NCBI GenBank assembly: GCA_902610175.1
Contig: CACLUR010000002.1
Location: 231,116 to 295,115 of the forward strand
From: an uncultured Alphaproteobacteria bacterium
GTDB taxonomy: Bacteria > Pseudomonadota > Alphaproteobacteria > HIMB59
DNA length: 64,000 nt
Direction of reading: 5' to 3'
Part shown: positions 55,979 to 64,000 of the stretch, in pieces
Layout of the letters: the number at the start of each line of letters is the position of its first letter
Numbering within the stretch: position 1 is the stretch's first letter
The notes under the pieces: model-generated
Told to the model about the DNA's origin: nothing
The model's input: the letters and a program-made list of their open reading frames with translations, nothing else
Database searches by the model: none
Made by a program: the position numbers and the translations under genes

Positions 55979-57995
55979 AAAAAATTATTTCAATTTTAAA
56001 ACCTGAATAACTGTTCGTTGTTATATTCATCTTATATGAGTTGTCAGTAATTATTTTATTTATTAAAGATAATCCTAATCCAGATGAATTTTTTGTTGAA
56101 AAATATGGTTTAATAAGATCATCAATATCACCATCGTATCCAGGACCATTATCAAAAAAAGTTAAAATTAACTTTTTGTCTGTTTTTTTTAAAGTTATAT
56201 CAATTTCAGGTTTGTTTGTTATTTCTAAAGCTTCAATTGAATTTTTAAAAAGATTGTTAAAAATTATATCTAAATATGAATGATCAAAATTAACAAATAA
56301 ATTATCTTCAATTTTATAATTTATATCTATTTTATCATAATTTCTTTTATACTCCTCTATATAAACTAAACAAATTTCTGATAAATTAAGTTTAGTAATA
56401 TTTGCTTTTGGTAATCTTGCATAAGTAGAAAATTCATTTACAAGATTTTGGATTAAAAAAATTTGTCTCTTAATTGATTTAATTGAATTAATTAATTCTT
56501 CATCTTCAAGTTGGCTTTCAATAAATTCTGTTGATAGAAGCATAGGTGTAAGTGGGTTCTTTATCTCATGTGAAATTTTTCTAGCAAGATCTGCGATTGC
56601 ATTATTTTTTTCTGCAAATATTATATCAGTGTAATCATTAAAAATTATTATTTGATCAAATAAAGAATTATTATCAATAAAAATAGATTTAACAAAAAAA
56701 TACTTTTGAATATTTTTCAATTTAACCTCTAAATTAATTTCATATGATTTTTTATAAAAATTTTGACTATGATTAAAATGGTTTGAAAGCAATTTAGTAA
56801 AGTTTTCAAATGATGTATTTTTTTCGCTACTAAATATAGTGGATGCAGAATTTTCAAAAATCATTGATTTATTATTTAAGACGAAAATACCATATGGTGA
56901 ATTTTCTATAATATTGTTTATAAAACTTAATTGATCATTAATAGTTGCATTAACATCCTGTAAACTATTTTTTTGATTAATTATAGTTTTACTCATTTCA
57001 TGAAAAGAGTTTGTTAATACAGAGATATCGTCTTTATCAATTAATTTTTCAAATTCTTTTTGTTTATATTTTCCTTTCCTTAGATCTATAATTGAGTTAT
57101 TTAAATCTCTTATTGGTTTGGCCAATCTAAAACTAAAATTTGTCCCTATTATGATGAATATAAAAATTAAACTTGTAGAAAGAATTATATAGATAGTAAA
57201 AAAAGTTATTTGAATATCTCTTTTATTATTATCAATTGAATTTATAGCTTCGTATGATTGTATAATATTCTGATAATAATTTAATGTTTCTAAATCAATA
57301 TTTTTTAGTAAAAGTAAATAATTTGAGTCATTCAAATTTACTTTGGAGAAAAGCTGATCATTTGAAAAAAATATTGTGATATCGTTTTCACTTTTTGAGC
57401 TAGCATCTTTTAAATTTACATCAGATAAAAATATTTTTTCATCCGAAAAATGTTCTATAAATTCATTACCATTATTATAATTGTATACGGTTGTGATATT
57501 AAATCTTTGTATAATATCCCTATCTATTAATCTTTCAGAAAGAACATAATTTCTTATAAACTTTGAGTCTGTTATAAGATCTATTTCAGTTTGATTAATG
57601 TATTTCTGTGCCAATTGATAAGAGTTATTTACTGTAGATTTGAATGCAGGACCTAACCAAGTGCTTACTTCAATATTAAAAAAAATAGCAGATGCTAGCA
57701 GTATTATTCCACTTGGAATAATAGAAAAAAGACCAAAAAAAAGAAAAAATCTATTAAAAAGTCTTAGGCCTACTACCTCTCGATTTTTATATTTAAAATA
57801 ATTAATAAGAAAAATTGATAAGTACAAAAGAAGTATTAATAAAAATACAAAATCAGCTATTAAAATATATTGAATAAGCTCAGCATTACGAACTATCTCA
57901 TTTGATGAAATAAGTGAATATACAGTTAAAGAAAAAAGCGTTATAAAAATAGAAATCAATATAAATGCAGAAAATTTATTGAAATAATTTGACAT
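55971..57995 (-). CDS. ntrY: NtrY-type sensor histidine kinase
   Basis: A 674-residue membrane histidine kinase. Predicted helices are at about 8-29, 40-67, 79-106 and 263-289. A periplasmic sensor region of about 150 residues lies between the last two. HAMP (about 290-340), PAS (about 355-460), H-box ARKISHEIKNPLTPMLLSTE, N-box NNLFKNSIEALE, and G-boxes FFDNGPGYDGD and SGLGLSLINKI follow. It phosphorylates NtrX. Its start overlaps the divergent ispDF start by 7 bases. Confidence 0.94.
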   Translation of the reverse strand: MSNYFNKFSAFILISIFITLFSLTVYSLISSNEIVRNAELIQYILIADFVFLLILLLYLSIFLINYFKYKNREVVGLRLFNRFFLFFGLFSIIPSGIILLASAIFFNIEVSTWLGPAFKSTVNNSYQLAQKYINQTEIDLITDSKFIRNYVLSERLIDRDIIQRFNITTVYNYNNGNEFIEHFSDEKIFLSDVNLKDASSKSENDITIFFSNDQLFSKVNLNDSNYLLLLKNIDLETLNYYQNIIQSYEAINSIDNNKRDIQITFFTIYIILSTSLIFIFIIIGTNFSFRLAKPIRDLNNSIIDLRKGKYKQKEFEKLIDKDDISVLTNSFHEMSKTIINQKNSLQDVNATINDQLSFINNIIENSPYGIFVLNNKSMIFENSASTIFSSEKNTSFENFTKLLSNHFNHSQNFYKKSYEINLEVKLKNIQKYFFVKSIFIDNNSLFDQIIIFNDYTDIIFAEKNNAIADLARKISHEIKNPLTPMLLSTEFIESQLEDEELINSIKSIKRQIFLIQNLVNEFSTYARLPKANITKLNLSEICLVYIEEYKRNYDKIDINYKIEDNLFVNFDHSYLDIIFNNLFKNSIEALEITNKPEIDITLKKTDKKLILTFFDNGPGYDGDIDDLIKPYFSTKNSSGLGLSLINKIITDNSYKMNITTNSYSGFKIEIIFYD

Positions 57996-59128
57996 TAAAT
58001 AACTCTAAAATTCATTTTATACTTCTAGCAGGTGGTAATAGTTTACGATTTTCATCTAATACAAATAAGCTTTTAGCAAAATTTAAAAATAAAAATTTAT
58101 TAATACATAATATTGAATTTATTAAAGAACTTAAATTTAAAAAGATAACCCTTATAATTAATAATCTAAAAAACACTAATATTAACATTTTTAATGATTT
58201 AGAAGTAATAAAAGGAGGAAAAACAAGATCAGAAAGTGTTAAGAAAGCTTTAAACAAATCCAAATTTAAATCAAAATATGTAATCATACATGATGCAGCT
58301 AGACCGTTAAATTCTCAAAAATTAATCAAAAACATAATTAAAAATTTATTAGAAAGAAATTATGATTGTGTAGTACCTTATACCAAGTGTTCTGATACTG
58401 CTATTGTTGGACACTATAATATTGACAGAGAAAAACTTAAACTAATTAAAACACCTCAAGGATTTATCAAAAATAAAATTACTCTTTTACATAATAAAAA
58501 TAAAAGAAAGTTATTAACTGACGACAGTCAACTTTTCAGGAATGAAAAAAATAAATTTAAAATTAAATATTTATTACAAAATGAAATAAATTTAAAAATT
58601 ACATACAAAGATGAATTAGTTTCATTAAATAAATTAGTTGAAAAGAATATCTTAGTAGGAATTGGTTATGATATTCACAAAACTATAAAAACTAATAAAA
58701 ATAATTTAATAAAACTTGGTGGTGCAAAAATAAAATCAAAAGTAAAAGTTATTTCTCACTCAGATGGAGATGTAATACTTCATGCCATCACAGACTCTAT
58801 TCTAGGTGCGCTATCTCAAAGAGATATAGGTACCTATTTTCCTAATAACAAAAAAAACTTAAATAGAAATTCAATAGACTTTTTAAATTATGCTTTAAAC
58901 AAAATGAATTTTAAGAAAAAGATGATCAATAATATTGATCTAATGATTGTTTCAGAGGAACCTAAAATTAATCCTCATTTTAAAAAGATTTTAGAAAGTA
59001 TTTCAAAGAACCTTAATATAAATAAAAATAGTATTTCTATAAAAGCAACTACAAATGAAAAATCTGGATTAATAGGTAGTGGCGATTTTATAGCCTGTTG
59101 GTCAAATGTTTCTCTGAGAGAAAACTAA
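57989..59128 (+). CDS. ispDF: bifunctional IspD/IspF (MEP pathway)
   Basis: A 379-residue fused enzyme, the usual alphaproteobacterial form. IspD half (1-220): [35 protein letters not shown] and VIIHDAARP. IspF half (223-379): [12 protein letters not shown] with the metal site Asp-x-His, [40 protein letters not shown]. It converts 2-C-methylerythritol 4-phosphate to the CDP form and later to the cyclodiphosphate. The start is a TTG at 57989; no ATG lies near the conserved N-terminus. It is divergent from ntrY with overlapping starts. Confidence 0.94.
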   Translation: MTLNNSKIHFILLAGGNSLRFSSNTNKLLAKFKNKNLLIHNIEFIKELKFKKITLIINNLKNTNINIFNDLEVIKGGKTRSESVKKALNKSKFKSKYVIIHDAARPLNSQKLIKNIIKNLLERNYDCVVPYTKCSDTAIVGHYNIDREKLKLIKTPQGFIKNKITLLHNKNKRKLLTDDSQLFRNEKNKFKIKYLLQNEINLKITYKDELVSLNKLVEKNILVGIGYDIHKTIKTNKNNLIKLGGAKIKSKVKVISHSDGDVILHAITDSILGALSQRDIGTYFPNNKKNLNRNSIDFLNYALNKMNFKKKMINNIDLMIVSEEPKINPHFKKILESISKNLNINKNSISIKATTNEKSGLIGSGDFIACWSNVSLREN

Positions 59129-60033
59129 ACTACTTTTTTTAGTTTTTCAAAATCTTCATCTGCATGATAACTTGACCTTGTCATTGGTGATGAGGAAATC
59201 ATTTTAAATCCTAAATTTAAGCAAACATTATAAAGACTTTTAAACTCATCGGGAGAGTAAAACTTATGAACTTTTTCATGATGAACAGACGGTTGTAGAT
59301 ATTGGCCTATAGTAACAAAATCAATATTGGAATCTTTCATATCTCTTAGAACTTCTATTATTTCTGAATAATCCTCACCTAACCCAACCATAATACCAGA
59401 CTTTGTGAATATTGATCTATCGAACTCTTTAACTTCTCTTAAAAGTCTTAAACTCTCAATATAATTAGAACCAGGTCTGATTTGTTTATAGATTCTTGGA
59501 ACTGTTTCTAAGTTGTGATTAAAAACATCGGGCTTCACCTTTGCGATATCAATGTAGTTTCTATTTTTTCTTAAGAAATCGGGTGTTAAAATTTCTATTG
59601 TTGTATTATTAGATAGTTCTCTTATATACTTAATAGTATCAATAAAATGCTGAGCACCACCATCAGGTAAGTCATCTCTGTCTACACTTGTTACCACAAC
59701 ATGTTTAAGACCTAATTTTAAAACAGATTTGGCAACGTTAAGAGGTTCCATTGGATCTGGTGGCTCAGAGGGTTTGCCTGTTTTTACATTACAAAATGCA
59801 CATGCCCTAGTACAGGTATCTCCTAATATCATAAAAGTTGCATGTTTTTTTTCCCAACATTCTCCAATATTTGGACATGCAGCTTCTTGACAGACAGTAA
59901 CTAAGTTATGAGATTTAACTATATCTAGCGTCTCAAAATATTTTTTTGATGTTGGTGCTTTTACTTTTAACCAATTAGGTTTTTTAATTGTTGTAGGATT
60001 GAATTTTTTAATTTTTTCTGGATGTCTGATCAT
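59125..60033 (-). CDS. lipA: lipoyl synthase
   Basis: A 302-residue radical SAM enzyme. Both Fe-S clusters are visible: the auxiliary cluster in [13 protein letters not shown] and the radical SAM CxxxCxxC in [41 protein letters not shown] and [11 protein letters not shown] are characteristic. The C-terminal [13 protein letters not shown] holds the Ser ligand motif. It inserts sulfur into octanoyl groups of lipoyl domains, and its position beside lpd and pdhC (2-base gap) fits this. Confidence 0.97.
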   Translation of the reverse strand: MIRHPEKIKKFNPTTIKKPNWLKVKAPTSKKYFETLDIVKSHNLVTVCQEAACPNIGECWEKKHATFMILGDTCTRACAFCNVKTGKPSEPPDPMEPLNVAKSVLKLGLKHVVVTSVDRDDLPDGGAQHFIDTIKYIRELSNNTTIEILTPDFLRKNRNYIDIAKVKPDVFNHNLETVPRIYKQIRPGSNYIESLRLLREVKEFDRSIFTKSGIMVGLGEDYSEIIEVLRDMKDSNIDFVTIGQYLQPSVHHEKVHKFYSPDEFKSLYNVCLNLGFKMISSSPMTRSSYHADEDFEKLKKVV

Positions 60034-60035
60034 GT

Positions 60036-61409
60036 TTAAAAATGTAAAGGTTTTTCAAAAGCTGATAAGACGCTTTCATGAATAGACTCTGATAAAGTTG
60101 GATGCGCAAAAACAGTATTAATAAATTCATCTTCTGTTGACTCAGATGAAATAGCTAAGCCAAATGTGGCTATCATCTCTGTAACATCAGGTCCAATAAG
60201 GTGTGCGCCCAATACCTCTCCGGTCTCAGAATTAAAGAGCGTTTTAACAAAACCATATGAGTTAGACATAGTTTGTGATTTACCATTTGCTAAAAATGGA
60301 AAATTACCCGTCTTGTAGGGAGTGTTATTGTCTTTAAGTTGTTGTTCAGTGAAACCAACAGTAGCTATTTGTGGTAGGCTATATATACAACCAGGGATAT
60401 GATTTTCTTTTGGTTTATGAGTATCATTACCTGTTGATATATGAGTGACACAATTTATAGCATCGTGCATGGCTTTATGTGCTAGCCATGGGGCACCAAT
60501 AATATCACCAATTGCATATAAACCATTAATATTTGTCTCATAATTATGGTTTGTATTTATATAGCCGGTATCAGATAGATTTAAGTTAAGAGAATTTATG
60601 AAGTCTTTATCTAAGTTAGGTATCACACCTACAGATAATATTAATGCTTCACATACTACATTTTGGTCAATGTTTTTAAAGCTTACATTCTTTTTATCTT
60701 CAACAATTTTCTCAATTTTTGCATTTAACTCAAATTTAATACCCTTTTTTTCAAATATTTTTTTTGCTTCATTTGAAATATCGTTATCAAACTGAGGTAA
60801 AATCTTATTTTGAGACTCAAAAACTGTAACATCCGAACCTAAGGCATTATAAATACTTGCAAACTCTATTCCAATAGCTCCTGATCCGATAATACATAAT
60901 TTCTTTGGAAGAAATTTAGGTATCATTGCTTCTTTGGAACTCCAAATTAAATTAGAAAATTTAATGTCACCAATTGTTCTAGGTTTGCATCCCGTAGCAA
61001 TAATCATATTCTTAGAGGAAATTTCATCTGAAGTTGTATTTACAATGAATTCATTATCTATTTTTTTGGGATATGCTCGATATTTATAAATATCTATTTT
61101 ATTTTTTTTCATGAGAGAATTAACGCCCTTTGATAAATTATCAGATGCTGTTCTTGACATTTCAACAACTTTATCAAGAGCAATTTTAGTAAGATCTTTC
61201 TTATCAAGCCCAAAATGATTAGCTTCTTCCATGAATTCTGCTGAATGTAGTAATGATTTAGTTGGAATACACCCCCAATTAAGACATACACCTCCAAGTT
61301 TGTCCTCCTCAAACAAAGCAACCTTCATACCAAGTTGTGCAGCTTTTATAGCAGCAACATAACCACCAGGACCACCGCCAACTATTGTTAAATCATACTT
61401 AATTGCCAT
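60036..61409 (-). CDS. lpd: dihydrolipoamide dehydrogenase (E3)
   Basis: A 457-residue flavoprotein disulfide reductase. The FAD motif is [19 protein letters not shown], the redox-active disulfide is in [16 protein letters not shown], the NAD site is [20 protein letters not shown], and the C-terminal His-Glu pair is in [15 protein letters not shown]. It reoxidises dihydrolipoamide of the pyruvate complex. It overlaps pdhC by 11 bases. Confidence 0.97.
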   Translation of the reverse strand: MAIKYDLTIVGGGPGGYVAAIKAAQLGMKVALFEEDKLGGVCLNWGCIPTKSLLHSAEFMEEANHFGLDKKDLTKIALDKVVEMSRTASDNLSKGVNSLMKKNKIDIYKYRAYPKKIDNEFIVNTTSDEISSKNMIIATGCKPRTIGDIKFSNLIWSSKEAMIPKFLPKKLCIIGSGAIGIEFASIYNALGSDVTVFESQNKILPQFDNDISNEAKKIFEKKGIKFELNAKIEKIVEDKKNVSFKNIDQNVVCEALILSVGVIPNLDKDFINSLNLNLSDTGYINTNHNYETNINGLYAIGDIIGAPWLAHKAMHDAINCVTHISTGNDTHKPKENHIPGCIYSLPQIATVGFTEQQLKDNNTPYKTGNFPFLANGKSQTMSNSYGFVKTLFNSETGEVLGAHLIGPDVTEMIATFGLAISSESTEDEFINTVFAHPTLSESIHESVLSAFEKPLHF

Positions 61410-62682
61410 CTGAAATATTTTCTAAATTTTGTACAATACTAGAAAAAAATTGTGATGCTAAAACTCCATCAACAGCTCTATGATCACATGATAATGTCAA
61501 ATTTATAAAACTCCCTATTTCAATCTTACTTTTGTCCACATAAACATCCTCAAAAATCTGCCCTACTGCTAATATGTATGTTTGTCCTGGTAAAATAATA
61601 GCATCAAAACTGCGGATATTAAATGAACCTAAATTAGATATACTTATGACACCATCTGACAGATCAGAGGGAGAAAGTTTATTATCTCTTGTTAAATTTA
61701 TTTTTTCATTAAGATTGGTGTTTATTTCATTTAAATTAAAATTATTTACCTTTTTGATTACGGGCATTTTTAAGCCAAACTTAGAGTCAACGGCAATACC
61801 AATATTATGATCTTTATTAATTATAAATTCACCATTATCCTTGTATGTACAATTTGAGTCTGGAAATGCTTTGAATGCATTTGATATAGATTGCATTAAT
61901 ATTGCGTTTAAAGAGTATTTATTACCTTTTAGTTTTTGATCTTTTCTAAATTTTAATAGAGTAGCCATATTCACTCTAGTATTTAAATAAAAATGTGGAA
62001 TGTTATTTTTTGAATGTGTTGTTGCTTTTGCAATAGCCTGTCTTAATCTATTAATATTTGGACTTTTAGACAAATAATTCGAGTTTGATACGTCTCTTAA
62101 AATAATTCTATTATCTGGACCAGTACCTTTTAATTTTAACAAATCTATAGATTTTTCATTTGATATTTTTTTGGCAATTGGAGATATAAATACTCTTATA
62201 GCGCCATTATCAAAAGTTTCATTTATATCAAGATCATCGGTACGTATTCTTCTTGAAATCGATTTTATTTTTGAAATATCAATATTTTTTCTTTGAGCTA
62301 TTTTTTTTGCTAAGGGTGTAATTAATATTTTATCTGATACCAAATCTTTATCATTTTCAGAAGGTTTTATTTCTAAGGTTTGTATATTATTATCTGAATT
62401 ATTATTTTTTAGAAAATTATTTATATCCTCTTGGGTAAAAGTCAAATCATCTGAAATTATTGCGACTAATTGATTAACATTTGCTGTTTCACCTTCCTTG
62501 GATATAATTTTAGCAATATATCCATCTTCTGGTGATTCGTATTCCATTGTGGCTTTATCTGTTTCAACTTCAAATAAAACCTCACCACTCAATATTGGAT
62601 CTTTTTCATTTTTTATCCATTTAACAATTTTACCCTCCTCCATTGTGGGAGATAAAGCTGGTAAATTAACTTCATATAACAT
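61399..62682 (-). CDS. pdhC: dihydrolipoamide acetyltransferase (PDH E2)
   Basis: A 427-residue E2. The N-terminal lipoyl domain (1-80) has the lipoyl lysine Lys43 in FEVETDKATMEYES. Two E3/E1-binding-domain-like segments follow: TPLAKKIAQRKNIDISKIKS (about 119-151) and SPIAKKISNEKSIDLLKLKG (about 163-198), the second with the canonical GTGPDNRI. The catalytic domain ends with SCDHRAVDGVLASQ (His401, Asp405). The first binding segment lacks GTGP, so it may be degenerate. It begins immediately after the pdhB stop region (1-base overlap). Confidence 0.96.
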   Translation of the reverse strand: MLYEVNLPALSPTMEEGKIVKWIKNEKDPILSGEVLFEVETDKATMEYESPEDGYIAKIISKEGETANVNQLVAIISDDLTFTQEDINNFLKNNNSDNNIQTLEIKPSENDKDLVSDKILITPLAKKIAQRKNIDISKIKSISRRIRTDDLDINETFDNGAIRVFISPIAKKISNEKSIDLLKLKGTGPDNRIILRDVSNSNYLSKSPNINRLRQAIAKATTHSKNNIPHFYLNTRVNMATLLKFRKDQKLKGNKYSLNAILMQSISNAFKAFPDSNCTYKDNGEFIINKDHNIGIAVDSKFGLKMPVIKKVNNFNLNEINTNLNEKINLTRDNKLSPSDLSDGVISISNLGSFNIRSFDAIILPGQTYILAVGQIFEDVYVDKSKIEIGSFINLTLSCDHRAVDGVLASQFFSSIVQNLENISDGN

Positions 62683-64000
62683 TAATTTATATATGACACT
62701 TTTTTAACAGCAGATACAATTTCATCAGTGTTTGGTAATGCCAATTTTTCTAAATTTTCTGCATATGGCATTGGTACATCTTTTCCGCTAACTTTAATTA
62801 TTTCTGAGTCAAGGAAATCAAAGCAATTTGATTGGATTAAATAAGATAAGTGTGATCCAAAACTTGTAGTACCAAAGCCATCCTCAACAATTACAACTCT
62901 ATTAGTTTTCTTAACAGATTTATATATCAATTCTTCATCTAGAGGTTTAATTGATCTTAGATCTATAATATCAGGACTAATCCCTAGTTTTTCAATTGAT
63001 GGAAGAGCGTTTAATATTCTTTGAACAGACATTGAAAAACCAATAATAGTTACATCTTTGCCCTCTTTAATAAGATTGCCTTTACCTATAGGAATTAAAA
63101 AATCGTTCTCTTCTGGCACGTTGGTTTTTTCTTTATAGAGTAATTCATGTTCTAAAAAAACAACAGGATTGGGATTTCGAATAGATGATTTTAATAAACC
63201 TTTTGCATCTCTTGCATTTGAAGGTGCAATTACTATCAAGCCTGGAATATGAGAGAACCAAGATATAAAACATTGGCTATGTTGTGCTCCAACTCTAGCC
63301 GCAGCACCATTTGGGCCTCGAAAAACTATAGGAACATTTATTTCTCCACCCGACATGTATAAAGATTTAGCGGCAGAATTAACTATTTGATCAATTGCTT
63401 GCATAGAAAAATTAAAAGTCATAAATTCACAGATAGGCTTAAGTCCTGCCATAGCTGCTCCAATAGCTAAACCTGTAAAACCATGCTCTGAAATAGGAGT
63501 GTCTAAAACCCTTTTTGATCCAAATTTATCAAGAAGCCCTTGGGTTACTTTATATGCACCATCATATTCAGCCACCTCTTCTCCTAAGAGAAAAACGTCT
63601 TTGTCTAATTTCATTTCTTCTTCAATAGCTTGATTCAATGCCTCTCTCATAGATATTTCTTTTTCAGACCAATTCTTTTCACCTGAATTTTCTTTTGTTT
63701 GATTTAAAAGAGAATTCATTGAAATATTTACTTCTGAAGCAAGGGGTTCAGATTCTTTGGAGGAGACTTGTGGAGATTTTTCAATAGGTTTTTCTGGTAT
63801 CTCCTCTATTTCCTCACCATCAACTTTAAGAAGAGCTATCTCAGTATTAACAATTATATTTTCAGTGCCCTCTTTAACTAGTATTTTCTCAACTTTACCA
63901 TCATCGGGTGACTCTAGTTCCATAGTAGCTTTATCAGTCTCAATTTCTGCTAAAATATCTCCTGAAACTACACTATCTCCCTCTTTAACTAACCATTTTA
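62682..64000 (-). CDS. pdhB: pyruvate dehydrogenase E1 beta with N-terminal lipoyl domain (5' end outside window)
   Basis: The frame stays open to the right edge, so the start lies beyond 64000. About 439 residues are visible. The N-terminal part is a lipoyl domain (KWLVKEGDSVVSGD, then EIETDKATMELESPDDGK with the lipoyl lysine). An acidic, Pro/Glu-rich linker follows. The E1 beta domain starts at about MREALNQAIEEEMKLD and shows EVAEYDGAYKVTQGLLDKFG, DTPISEHGFTGLAIGAAMAG, and the C-terminal VVIVEDGFGTTSFGSHL. The lipoyl-PdhB fusion is a common alphaproteobacterial feature. E1 alpha is expected upstream. Confidence 0.96.
   Translation of the reverse strand, partial: KWLVKEGDSVVSGDILAEIETDKATMELESPDDGKVEKILVKEGTENIIVNTEIALLKVDGEEIEEIPEKPIEKSPQVSSKESEPLASEVNISMNSLLNQTKENSGEKNWSEKEISMREALNQAIEEEMKLDKDVFLLGEEVAEYDGAYKVTQGLLDKFGSKRVLDTPISEHGFTGLAIGAAMAGLKPICEFMTFNFSMQAIDQIVNSAAKSLYMSGGEINVPIVFRGPNGAAARVGAQHSQCFISWFSHIPGLIVIAPSNARDAKGLLKSSIRNPNPVVFLEHELLYKEKTNVPEENDFLIPIGKGNLIKEGKDVTIIGFSMSVQRILNALPSIEKLGISPDIIDLRSIKPLDEELIYKSVKKTNRVVIVEDGFGTTSFGSHLSYLIQSNCFDFLDSEIIKVSGKDVPMPYAENLEKLALPNTDEIVSAVKKVSYIN

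Overview
The window is gene-dense, strongly AT-rich DNA (intergenic gaps are mostly under 110 bases and none exceeds 200), read as a chromosome segment of a streamlined marine alphaproteobacterium. Lineage markers are the fused IspDF protein, NtrY/NtrX next to TrkA, an E1-beta subunit (PdhB) carrying its own lipoyl domain, and a complex I NDUFS4-like accessory subunit beside a tRNA. Low GC and tight operons suggest a Pelagibacterales or HIMB59/AEGEAN-169-like organism; this placement is inferred, not proven.

Layout. 1-5038: partial thioesterase, then a + strand run gamma-glutamyltransferase / MazG / TolC / LysR. 5084-9120: an arginine-type set (aminotransferase, atypical N-acetylglutamate kinase homologue, ArgC/LysY-like reductase) with an unusual P-loop protein. 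9197-16314: aminotransferase, guaBA, small enzymes, O-acetylhomoserine sulfhydrylase. 16402-24350: a glucosylglycerate locus with synthase, phosphatase, phosphorylase, glycerate kinase and a sugar ABC transporter that lacks an ATPase. 24455-34866: a catabolic-looking island dominated by SnoaL/NTF2-like proteins (five genes, nine domains) with a bicupin, an RraA/aldolase-like protein, a MetE-core protein, an HpsN-type histidinol dehydrogenase homologue, an SDR and a HAD-like protein without its nucleophile. 34972-40533: small protein, tRNA-Arg(UCU) and a complete branched-chain-type ABC importer. 40607-46548: NDUFS4-like subunit, tRNA-Pro(UGG), NUDIX, serine synthesis (SerC/SerA), DUF1015, small proteins, Gpt. 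46563-51197: BMP-type purine/nucleoside importer. 51257-64000: AlkA, a HIBADH-like reductase, an inositol-phosphatase-like protein, TrkA, NtrX/NtrY, IspDF, LipA, and the pyruvate dehydrogenase genes (Lpd, PdhC, partial PdhB).

How the genes work together. The glucosylglycerate genes encode both making and phosphorolytic recycling of the solute, with a terminator-like hairpin separating the binding protein from the permeases. The SnoaL island has two related units, each with an 'A type' and a 'B type' double-SnoaL gene read away from a short divergent promoter region. It is the best candidate for an undescribed pathway, possibly fed by the adjacent Liv-type importer. Gpt beside the BMP transporter suggests purine salvage, and LipA beside PDH genes couples lipoylation to its target complex.
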